In this document: piece by piece, positions 1-5,790 of the stretch
Layout: the number at the start of each line of letters is the position of its first letter
Numbering within the stretch: the stretch's first letter is position 1
Assembly (NCBI GenBank): GCA_028291125.1
Contig: JAQGIN010000124.1
Location: 1 to 6,631, forward strand
Direction of reading: 5' to 3'
Origin: Caulobacter sp.
GTDB taxonomy: Bacteria; Pseudomonadota; Alphaproteobacteria; Caulobacterales; Caulobacteraceae
DNA: 6,631 nt
Program-made: the position numbers and the translations under genes
The notes under the pieces: generated by a model
Seen by the model: the letters and a program-made list of their open reading frames with translations, nothing else
Database searches by the model: none
Told to the model about the DNA's origin: nothing

Positions 1-861
1 TCAGCGCCGCTTGAAATAGCCCCGCAGCCCCGGCACGACGGCGAACAGCTCGTCCTCGACCATGCCGGCGAACAGGCTCGCGCCCTTGGGCCCGATGTGG
101 GTGTAGTCGAAGGCCGACTTGGCCGCGCCTTGACGCTCGACGGCGGCGGTGGCCGTCGGGGCGGGGGCGGCGCCCATCGCCCGCGGCGGATTGACCTCGA
201 CCGTGGTGCCGTTGGCGGCGGCCTCGCGCACGGGCTCGGGCGGCGGGGCCATCGCCAGGCTCATGGCCTCGACCGGACCCAGGGTCTGGACGGCGATGAC
301 GCTGTCGGCGTTGAGGTCGAGCAGGGCGGTGTTGGTGCGCGCCGCCACCTTGCGGGTCGCCGCCGCCCAGGCCGACAGGCCGTCCAGCAGCACGCCCTCG
401 CGGAACTGGCGACGGGTCAGCGGCGTCACCAGGACCGGCGTCGCCCCGGCGGCGCGGATGTCGCTGACATAGCTGGTCAGGTTGACCGGGTATTCGGTGG
501 CGAAGTCGGTGGAGCGGCCCGGCTTGCCCGGCTGGTCGTTGTGCCCGAACTGCACCAGCACATAGGTCTTCTTCCACGGCCCCGGCTTGGCCAGCTCGGC
601 CATGGTCGTCGCCCACGAGCCCTCGGCCCGATAGCTGCCCGAACTGCGGCCGCCCTTGGCCATGTTGACGCAAGTCGCCTCGGGGACGACGTCGGCGCAG
701 AAGGCCGGGCCCCAGCCGCTGTTCTGGGCCATGGTCGAGTCGCCGACCAGGATGAAGCGCACCGGCGGGGCGACCTTGGGCGCGGCCTGGGCCAGGGGCG
801 CGGTCAGGGCGCCCGCCACGGCGCAGGCGATGGCGATGGCGATCGAGCGGCTGCGAGTCAT
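1..861 (-). CDS. Secreted SGNH-fold acetylesterase, rhamnogalacturonan acetylesterase (CE12)-like
   Basis: A complete 286-residue protein is encoded from an ATG (complement of 859-861) to a TGA (complement of 1-3). Residues 1-26 form a Sec signal peptide: Arg-containing n-region, Ala/Ile-rich core and an AQA cleavage site. The SGNH/GDSL blocks are all present: GDS at 40-42 (nucleophile Ser42), the block II glycine in KGGRSSGSY (69-77), GHND at 106-109 (Asn108) and DYTH at 252-255 (Asp252, His255). The stretch PLTRRQF (147-153) is typical of rhamnogalacturonan acetylesterases. Members of this family remove O-acetyl groups from pectin backbones in the periplasm or outside the cell, opening them to glycosidases. 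An Ala/Pro-rich low-complexity stretch (about 205-247) lies just before block V. The gene follows the GH28 gene on the same strand, so an operon is likely. The Shine-Dalgarno is weak (GGA, 5 bases upstream). A TTG six codons upstream is a less likely start. The exact substrate (rhamnogalacturonan, homogalacturonan or xylan acetyl) is inferred. Confidence 0.88.
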   Translation of the reverse strand: MTRSRSIAIAIACAVAGALTAPLAQAAPKVAPPVRFILVGDSTMAQNSGWGPAFCADVVPEATCVNMAKGGRSSGSYRAEGSWATTMAELAKPGPWKKTYVLVQFGHNDQPGKPGRSTDFATEYPVNLTSYVSDIRAAGATPVLVTPLTRRQFREGVLLDGLSAWAAATRKVAARTNTALLDLNADSVIAVQTLGPVEAMSLAMAPPPEPVREAAANGTTVEVNPPRAMGAAPAPTATAAVERQGAAKSAFDYTHIGPKGASLFAGMVEDELFAVVPGLRGYFKRR

Positions 862-962
862 CGGTTTCCAAGTCCCCAAGCTTACTGGCCGGCGTGTCCG
901 GCTCTGCGATCTGGATAGCGAGGCGGCCGACGCGCGGCAACAGCCAGGCGCGCGCCCACCGG
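862..962 (-). other. Intra-operon spacer with small hairpins and no terminator
   Basis: This 101-base gap separates the GH28 stop codon from the esterase start. Two modest inverted repeats are visible: CGCGCG at 931-936 and again at 949-954 (a self-complementary hexamer, 12-base loop), and GCCGG (888-892) with CCGGC (898-902) around a 5-base loop. Neither is followed by a T-run in the minus-strand direction, so neither looks like an intrinsic terminator. No convincing promoter for the esterase is seen. The simplest reading is a bicistronic message, in which the hairpins may adjust mRNA stability or relative expression. Confidence 0.45.
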
Positions 963-2381
963 TCACAGGGCCGCGACGGGCTTGCCGTTGACGCGGACAC
1001 GCTCCAGCCGCAGCCCCATCGTGTGGGTTATGATGCTGGGCTGGGTGACGCCGTCGAACTGGCAATCGCGCAACACGATGTCGCGCACGGGCGCGGTGGG
1101 CAGGCCCTGCGAATCCAACACCTGGACGGTGGCCTGGGCGGACATCCGCTCGACCGTCAGGTTGCGCAGCACCGGCGTGAAGGCGCCGCGGGCGCCCTCT
1201 TCGTAGTTGAAATCGCAGGTGATCGCGGCCCGCGCCAGCCGGCCGACCTGGACGTCGCGGCAGTGGATGTTCTCCACCACCCCGCCGCGCATGGCGTTGT
1301 TCTTGAAGCGCAAGGCGTACCAGAGGTTGGGGCTGTCCATGCGGCAGCGCCGGATGAAGATGTCCCGCACGCCGCCGGACACCTCGCTGCCGATCACCAC
1401 CCCGCCATGGCCGTCCTTCATCAGGCAGTCCTGGATCAGGATGTTGCGGGTGGGCCTGGCCAGGCGGCGGCCGTCGGCGTTGCGGCCGGACTTGATGGCG
1501 ATGCAATCGTCGCCGGTGTCGAAGGTGCAGCGCTCGATCAGCATGCCGTCGACCGATTCAGGATCGCAGCCGTCGGTGTTGGGGCCGTGGCCGATCACCG
1601 TCACGTCGCGGACGATGACATTGCGGCTCAGGACCGGATGGATGGTCCAGCAGGGGGAATCGCGCAGGGTGACGCCTTCCACCAGCACGTTGGCGCAGTT
1701 TTGGAACTGCAGCATCATCGGCCGCAGAGAGTGGCCGTCGCCAAACACCCGCCGCGCCACGGGCACGCCTTGCTCGGCCATGCGAAAGAGGGCGTTGCGA
1801 GCCTCGCGCTGATTGGGCAGGCCCGGCCGCCAGCCAAACCGCGGCGCGCTGCTCCAGGACCACCAGGCCGCGCCCTGGCCATCCAGCACGCCGCGCCCGG
1901 TGATCGCCACGTCGCGCTCGCCGTCGGCGAAGATGAGCGGGGAATAGTTCATCAACTCGACCCCCTCCCACCGGGTGGCGACGATCGGATAGCGCGCCGG
2001 GTCGGTGCTGAAGACGAGCGTGGCCCCCTGCGCCAGATGCAGCTCGACGCCGGTGCGCAGGCGGATGGCGCCGGTCAGCCAGCGCCCCGGCGGGACCAGC
2101 ACGCGACCGCCGCCGGCCTCGGCGCATTGCTGGATCGCGCGCGCGAAGGCCGCGGTGGTTTGGTCCACGTCGTCCGCCACGGCGCCGGCGGCCACGATAT
2201 TGAACACCCGTGAGGGGAAAACCGGGGGGCGGGCCCTGCGCTCGATCGCGGCGGCTCCCGCCCAGGCGTCCGTCGCGCCATAGGCCAAGGCGGGCGCGGC
2301 GAGAGAGGCCGCGGCGGCGCCCATCAGCGTCCTGCGCGACAGCAGAACCGGCCTCTCGGTGTTTTTCCGGATCGATCTCAC
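963..2381 (-). CDS. Tat-exported glycoside hydrolase family 28 (polygalacturonase-like)
   Basis: A complete 472-residue protein with all GH28 signatures: NTDG (268-271, Asp270), GDD (290-292, Asp291 and Asp292), GHG (324-326, His325) and RFK (358-360), the variant of the usual RIK substrate-binding motif. The first two supply the catalytic carboxylates. The rest is consistent with a right-handed parallel beta-helix. GH28 enzymes hydrolyse alpha-1,4 galacturonic-acid linkages in pectin, or related rhamnogalacturonan linkages. The NTDGCDPES context resembles bacterial exo-acting members, but endo/exo mode and exact substrate are inferred. Residues 15-20 (SRRTLM) plus an Ala-rich core to about residue 33 form a twin-arginine signal, so the enzyme should fold before export to the periplasm or beyond. 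The start is GTG: AGGA lies 7 bases upstream, and the nearby ATG (complement of 2384-2386) meets a stop after one codon. It is the first gene of the minus-strand pair and is divergent from the TonB receptor. Confidence 0.9.
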   Translation of the reverse strand: MRSIRKNTERPVLLSRRTLMGAAAASLAAPALAYGATDAWAGAAAIERRARPPVFPSRVFNIVAAGAVADDVDQTTAAFARAIQQCAEAGGGRVLVPPGRWLTGAIRLRTGVELHLAQGATLVFSTDPARYPIVATRWEGVELMNYSPLIFADGERDVAITGRGVLDGQGAAWWSWSSAPRFGWRPGLPNQREARNALFRMAEQGVPVARRVFGDGHSLRPMMLQFQNCANVLVEGVTLRDSPCWTIHPVLSRNVIVRDVTVIGHGPNTDGCDPESVDGMLIERCTFDTGDDCIAIKSGRNADGRRLARPTRNILIQDCLMKDGHGGVVIGSEVSGGVRDIFIRRCRMDSPNLWYALRFKNNAMRGGVVENIHCRDVQVGRLARAAITCDFNYEEGARGAFTPVLRNLTVERMSAQATVQVLDSQGLPTAPVRDIVLRDCQFDGVTQPSIITHTMGLRLERVRVNGKPVAAL

Positions 2382-2385
2382 GGCA

Positions 2386-2392
2386 TGTTCCT
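2386..2392 (-). promoter_or_regulatory. Ribosome binding site supporting the GTG start of the GH28 gene
   Basis: Read on the minus strand, AGGA sits 7 bases before the GTG whose first base is 2381. An ATG lies between them but is followed after one codon by TGA in its own frame. The GTG opens the frame carrying the twin-arginine signal, so this site decides the start. Confidence 0.6.
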
Positions 2393-2426
2393 ACGCGACG
2401 GGCGAGAGGCTCGCGACCAAGGGCGC

Positions 2427-2442
2427 GATGAACCGGTGTATC
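2427..2442. promoter_or_regulatory. Palindrome with ACCGGT core upstream of the GH28 gene (possible operator)
   Basis: The 16 bases GATGAACCGGTGTATC form an interrupted palindrome: GAT and ATC arms pair around a perfect ACCGGT core, with two mismatched positions on each side. It lies 46-61 bases upstream of the GH28 start, where a repressor acting on the minus-strand promoter could bind. It differs from the tandem 14-bp repeats. It could be a chance palindrome in GC-rich DNA. Confidence 0.25.
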
Positions 2443-2470
2443 GCGGCGTCGCTGTCGTGCCAAATTATGT

Positions 2471-2482
2471 TGCACCGTTGCA
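2471..2482. promoter_or_regulatory. TGCA-type palindrome overlapping the plus-strand -35 (possible operator)
   Basis: TGCACCGTTGCA is palindromic at 10 of 12 positions, with a central CG as in LacI-family operators. It overlaps the proposed -35 hexamer of the receptor promoter (2478-2483) and lies next to a CATAAT on the minus strand. A protein bound here could affect both directions. The site is short and single, so the call is tentative. Confidence 0.3.
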
Positions 2483-2506
2483 TATGATGGGATGGCGGTA
2501 TATAAC
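2478..2506 (+). promoter_or_regulatory. Candidate sigma-70-type promoter for the TonB receptor gene
   Basis: TTGCAT (2478-2483) and TATAAC (2501-2506) are separated by exactly 17 bases and resemble the housekeeping -35/-10 pair. Transcription would start near 2513, leaving a leader of about 60 bases that contains both copies of the 14-bp repeat. A repressor bound there would block initiation or elongation. Confidence 0.5.
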
Positions 2507-2521
2507 CCCCTAAACCGCGAA

Positions 2522-2557
2522 TGATAGCGGTACCAGCCGCGGCTGATAGCGGTACCA
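2522..2557. promoter_or_regulatory. Tandem 14-bp operator-like repeats (putative LacI-family sites)
   Basis: TGATAGCGGTACCA occurs twice with no mismatch, at 2522-2535 and 2544-2557, a 22-bp period close to two helical turns. Each copy is an imperfect palindrome (TG-TA-CG-TA-CA pattern) with a central CG, as in 14-bp LacI-family operators. It matches the Xanthomonas xyl-box TGGTAGCGCTAACA, as I recall it, at 11 of 14 positions. Both copies lie between the predicted promoter and the receptor Shine-Dalgarno, a repressor position. The 8-base spacer GCCGCGGC is itself palindromic, making a perfect 12-bp palindrome CAGCCGCGGCTG (2534-2545) across the junction. A GntR-family site is the main alternative. 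No regulator gene is in the window. Confidence 0.6.
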
Positions 2558-2558
2558 C

Positions 2559-2564
2559 AGGAGG
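2559..2564 (+). promoter_or_regulatory. Strong Shine-Dalgarno for the TonB receptor gene
   Basis: A full AGGAGG lies 8 bases before the ATG at 2573 and immediately follows the second operator-like repeat. It fixes the receptor start and is clearly stronger than the sites of the other genes here, which fits high expression of an outer-membrane transporter once repression is lifted. Confidence 0.75.
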
Positions 2565-2572
2565 GGACGACC

Positions 2573-5500
2573 ATGGGGAAGATCCGTCAGAAGCGCATTT
2601 TCGCGGGCTGTGAAACAGCGGTGGCTCTGGCCACGGCTTTTCTTGTGCCAGCGCTGGCACAAGCTCAAGACCAAGTTCCGGCGGCGGCCGATTCCGCGAC
2701 CGTGACCGAGGTGGTCGTCACCGGGTCGCGTCTGGCCCAGCGCGGCTTCAAGGCGCCGACGCCGGTCACCGTCATCGGCGCCGAGGAGATCAATCTTTCC
2801 GGCACCCAGAACGTCGAGACCCTGCTCAACGACACCCCGCAGTTTCTCGGCTCGCAGAACAACGGCCCCACCGCCAACACCGTGCCCGGCGGCACCGCGA
2901 CGCTGAACCTGCGCGGCTTCGGCGCGCAGCGTAACCTGGTGCTGGTCAACGGCCGCCGCTACACCATCACCGGTCCAGACCAGACCACCGACATCAACAC
3001 CGTGCCGGCCGCGCTGATCAAGCGCGTCGAGACGGTCACCGGCGGCTCGTCGGCGGTCTATGGCTCGGACGCTATCACCGGCGTCGTCAACTTCATCCTG
3101 AAGGACGACTTCCAGGGGGTCGAGCTGACCGGGCAGGCCCGCGGCGACACCCACACCAAGACCGGAACCTATACGGCGGATCTGACCGCCGGCGCCAATT
3201 TCGCCGACAACCGCGGCAACGTGGTCGTGGCGCTGAACTATCTCGATCGCGGCGGCTACACCCGCGGCGAGCGCGGCGGCTGGGCGACGCCCAGCATGGC
3301 TGATGGCTGCGTCACCGCCGCCACCTTCAGCAGCACCCGTCCGGGCACGCCGCAGGTGATCGGCGCGGGCCAGACCTGTCTGTCGGCGGGCGGGCGTCCC
3401 GGCCTGATCTTCGGCGGCAGCGGCACCATCCCCAATGGTCGCTTCGTCACCGTCGGCTCTCCGTCCAGTCCGGGCCTGACCGCGGCCCTGGCGGCGGCCG
3501 GACTGGGCGCCATGACCGGGCGCGGCTTCACCTTCAACGACGCCGGCACCGTGGCCCGCCCGGCCGTGACGCCTGGCGACGACTATGACCTGGGCCCGGC
3601 GGCCTATCTGGTGATCCCGCAGCGCCGCTGGATGGCCAATCTCTCGGCCCACTACGACTTCAACGACCACGTCACCGGCTACGCCGAGGCGCACTACAGC
3701 AACAACCGCGTCTCGATGCAGCTGCCGCCCAGCGGCGTCGGCGGCAACTTCCTGATCAACACCAACAACCCCTATCTGACGCCGCAGCTGCGGGCGGTCA
3801 TGACCCAGCTCGACCTGGCCGAATCGGCCAGCGGCATCCGCGTCACCAACGGCACGTCCTCGCTGACCACGACGCCCGGGGATGGCCTGGCCGTGCTCAA
3901 TGTCAACCGGCGCCTGCCCGACGTCGGCAATCGCCTCAACACCGCCGACCGTTCGGCCTATCGTTCGGCGATCGGCTTCCGGGGTGATCTTGGCAGCGTC
4001 TCCAGCAGCTTCCTGCGGAACCTGAACTACGACGCCTACTACACCTACACCCGCACCACCGACACCAGCATCTCGAGCGGCGCCGCCTCGCTCAGCAAGT
4101 TCCAGGCGGGCCTCTTGTCGGTGAACGGCGCCGCCCCGGCTCTCAACATCTTCGGCGCCAACCTGTCCGCGGCGGGCGCGTCCTCGATCGCGGTCACCTC
4201 GATCAACTATACCGAATCCCAGCAGCAGGTTCTCGCCGGCAGCGTGGCCGGCGAGCTGTTCGACACCTGGGCCGGCCCCATCGACTTCAGCACCGGCGCC
4301 GAATACCGCAAGGCCTCGGCGCGCTTCGCCCCCGACAGCTATCTGGCCTCGGGCGACGTCTCCGGCTTCAACGCCGCCCTGCCGACCAAGGGCTCGGAAT
4401 CGGTGAAGGAAGTCTATGGCGAAGTCCGCGTGCCCTTGCTCATGGACTCTCCGCTGGGCAAGCGCGCCAGCGCCAACGGCGCCTTTCGCTACTCCGACTA
4501 TGATCTGAAGGGCGTCGGCGGCGTCTGGACCTATTCGGTGGGCGGCGAATATGCGCCGGTCTCAGACGTCACCTTCCGCGGCCAGTTCCAGCACGCCATC
4601 CGCGCGCCCAATGTCGGCGAGTTGTTCGGCGGCAACACCACCAGCGGCCCGTCGGCGGTCGACCCGTGCTCCAGCCGCCAACCGACGGCTCAGCAAACGG
4701 CCGCCGTCCGCGCCGTCTGCGTCGCCACCGGCGTGCCCACCGGCCAGGTGTTCCAGCCGGCGGTGCAGCCGAACACCTTCATCAGCCAGGTGTCGGGCGG
4801 CAATCCCAACATCGGTCCCGAAAAGTCCGACACCACCACCTTCGGCATCGTCTTGCTGCCGCGGTTCGTGCCGGGCCTGGCTCTCAGCGTCGACTATTTC
4901 AAGATCAATCTCGACGGCGCCATCGCCCCTCTGGGCGGCGGCATCGCGAACACCCTGAACCTCTGCTATAACTTGGTTCAGGACGCCAATAGCGTGTTCT
5001 GCAAGGCGATCACCCGTGATCCGCTGAGCGGCCAGATCGCCGCGCCGGGCTATGTGACGACGACCAACGACAACACCGGCGGTCTGAAGACCTCGGGTCT
5101 CGACTTCGAAGGCAACTACCACTTCGATCTCGCCTGGGGTCCGTTCGGCGGCAGCCGCTTCGATCTGGGAACCAACCTCACCTATACCGACGAGTTCACC
5201 GCCACGCCGGTGCAGGCTCTGCCGGCCAGCAAGAACTACTGCGTCGGCGCGTTCGGCCCCACCTGCGGCCAGCCGATCCCGCGCTGGAAGGGCGTTTCGC
5301 GCGCCACCTGGCGGTCGGGTCCGGCCACGCTGAGCCTGCGCCATCGCTTCATCGGCGAAGTGACCGTGGACAGCTACCTGCTGCCCAAGCGCCTGGGCGC
5401 GACGTTCCCCGACAAGTCGACCCTGACCACGCCGGACATCAAGGCGCAGCACTATTTCGACCTGACCGGCAGCTATGACGTGAACAAGGACATGACGCTG

Positions 5501-5635
5501 ACGGCGGGCGTGCGCAACCTGTTCGACAAGAACCCGCCGATCGTGGGGTCCTCGGCTCCCGCCAACAACACCTGGGCGGCGACCTATGACGTCGAAGGCC
5601 GCGTGCTCTTTGGCGGCGTGACCGCGCGGTTCTAA
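2573..5635 (+). CDS. TonB-dependent outer-membrane receptor, probably for pectic oligosaccharides
   Basis: A complete 1020-residue receptor. Residues 1-31 are a signal peptide (RQKR n-region, hydrophobic core, ALAQA cleavage region). A TonB-box-like segment TVTEVVVTGSR lies at 43-53. The plug domain (about 60-177) carries NLRGFG (112-117), NLVLVNGRR (121-129) and the conserved run VETVTGGSSAVYGSDAITG (152-170). The rest is a beta-barrel with the family landmarks RAPNVGELF, NPNIGPEKSDTTTFG and a C-terminal GVRNLFDKNPP block, ending in a terminal Phe as expected for barrel assembly. At this length it belongs with the large carbohydrate-type receptors of Caulobacter, sphingomonads and Xanthomonas, which work without SusD. 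Eight cysteines form four close pairs: 246/269, 699/716, 798/810 and 890/898. Divergence from pectin-degrading genes and the operator repeats suggest uptake of galacturonate-containing oligosaccharides. That substrate is inferred from context, not from the receptor sequence. Confidence 0.92.
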   Translation: MGKIRQKRIFAGCETAVALATAFLVPALAQAQDQVPAAADSATVTEVVVTGSRLAQRGFKAPTPVTVIGAEEINLSGTQNVETLLNDTPQFLGSQNNGPTANTVPGGTATLNLRGFGAQRNLVLVNGRRYTITGPDQTTDINTVPAALIKRVETVTGGSSAVYGSDAITGVVNFILKDDFQGVELTGQARGDTHTKTGTYTADLTAGANFADNRGNVVVALNYLDRGGYTRGERGGWATPSMADGCVTAATFSSTRPGTPQVIGAGQTCLSAGGRPGLIFGGSGTIPNGRFVTVGSPSSPGLTAALAAAGLGAMTGRGFTFNDAGTVARPAVTPGDDYDLGPAAYLVIPQRRWMANLSAHYDFNDHVTGYAEAHYSNNRVSMQLPPSGVGGNFLINTNNPYLTPQLRAVMTQLDLAESASGIRVTNGTSSLTTTPGDGLAVLNVNRRLPDVGNRLNTADRSAYRSAIGFRGDLGSVSSSFLRNLNYDAYYTYTRTTDTSISSGAASLSKFQAGLLSVNGAAPALNIFGANLSAAGASSIAVTSINYTESQQQVLAGSVAGELFDTWAGPIDFSTGAEYRKASARFAPDSYLASGDVSGFNAALPTKGSESVKEVYGEVRVPLLMDSPLGKRASANGAFRYSDYDLKGVGGVWTYSVGGEYAPVSDVTFRGQFQHAIRAPNVGELFGGNTTSGPSAVDPCSSRQPTAQQTAAVRAVCVATGVPTGQVFQPAVQPNTFISQVSGGNPNIGPEKSDTTTFGIVLLPRFVPGLALSVDYFKINLDGAIAPLGGGIANTLNLCYNLVQDANSVFCKAITRDPLSGQIAAPGYVTTTNDNTGGLKTSGLDFEGNYHFDLAWGPFGGSRFDLGTNLTYTDEFTATPVQALPASKNYCVGAFGPTCGQPIPRWKGVSRATWRSGPATLSLRHRFIGEVTVDSYLLPKRLGATFPDKSTLTTPDIKAQHYFDLTGSYDVNKDMTLTAGVRNLFDKNPPIVGSSAPANNTWAATYDVEGRVLFGGVTARF

Positions 5636-5657
5636 ACCCGCGGCGTTGAGTGAAGAC

Positions 5658-5687
5658 GGCGCGTCGCCCCCGGGCGGCGCGCCTTTT
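5658..5687 (+). terminator. Intrinsic terminator of the TonB receptor gene
   Basis: A GC-rich hairpin starts 23 bases after the receptor stop. Bases 5658-5668 pair with 5673-5683 (11 bp including one G-U) around a 4-base loop, followed directly by TTTT (5684-5687). This is a standard rho-independent terminator and indicates that the receptor is monocistronic. Confidence 0.85.
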
Positions 5688-5706
5688 CATGCGAGGAGAC
5701 CCGCGC

Positions 5707-5736
5707 CGGCGGGCCTGCGCCCGCCGCCGTCGGCGG
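5707..5736 (+). other. Overlapping alternative hairpins after the terminator
   Basis: CGGCGGG (5707-5713) pairs perfectly with CCCGCCG (5720-5726) around a 6-base loop. CCGCC (5724-5728) can instead pair with GGCGG (5732-5736), followed by the pyrimidine-rich TCCTTTC. The two stems share 5724-5726, so they compete. The arrangement could be a back-up terminator, or only GC-rich spacer between units. Confidence 0.3.
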
Positions 5737-5746
5737 TCCTTTCGGG

Positions 5747-5761
5747 TGATACCTTATAACA
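5747..5761. promoter_or_regulatory. Possible -10/operator element upstream of the peptidase gene
   Basis: TGATACCTTATAACA is an AT-rich island in a GC-rich spacer, 30 bases before the next start codon. It contains TATAAC (5755-5760), the same -10-like hexamer as in the receptor promoter. Its outer bases form an interrupted palindrome (TG-TA...TA-CA), beginning with the same TGATA as the tandem operators. No good -35 is seen 16-18 bases upstream, so the promoter call is weak. Confidence 0.3.
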
Positions 5762-5790
5762 GACGCTTGCGGCGAGGCTCGCGCGGCGCC

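Larger units (their letters stand above)
2382..2572. promoter_or_regulatory. Divergent control region between the pectinase operon and the TonB receptor gene
   Basis: This 191-bp region separates the start codons of the two divergent units, and its centre (about 2461-2530) is distinctly more AT-rich than the flanking genes. It holds a candidate plus-strand promoter, a tandem 14-bp repeat downstream of it, and at least two other palindromes. A minus-strand promoter must lie here for the hydrolase/esterase pair. Possible minus-strand -10 elements are CATAAT (complement of 2464-2469) and TATATA (2499-2504, identical on both strands), but neither has a good -35. The shared region suggests that enzymes and transporter are co-regulated. 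Confidence 0.7.

Noticed and set aside
888..902. GCCGG/CCGGC hairpin as a terminator of the GH28 gene
   Set aside because: The stem is only 5 bp, and no T-run follows in the minus-strand direction.
862..1506. N-terminal extension of the esterase reading frame, open back to 1506
   Set aside because: It overlaps the conserved 3' half of the GH28 gene in another frame, is Arg/Pro/Gly/His-rich with no recognisable domain, and would bury the signal peptide that starts at 861.
894..2213. Long plus-strand open frame (439 codons) opposite the GH28 gene
   Set aside because: It is antisense to a gene with complete GH28 motifs. Its Ala/His/Asp/Gly-rich composition is what a GC-rich antisense frame gives, and no Shine-Dalgarno or domain was seen.
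2522..2557. Repeats as the start of a CRISPR array or an IS end
   Set aside because: Only two 14-bp copies with an 8-bp spacer, no transposase or cas gene, and a position between promoter and ribosome binding site that is typical of operators.
2510..3694. Long minus-strand open frame (394 codons) opposite the 5' part of the receptor gene
   Set aside because: Low-complexity Gly/Ala/Arg/Val composition, antisense to the conserved signal peptide and plug domain, and running into the promoter/operator region.
4562..5452. Minus-strand open frame (296 codons) opposite the receptor barrel
   Set aside because: A GC-driven shadow of the receptor gene with no motif or ribosome binding site. The sense frame carries clear family landmarks.
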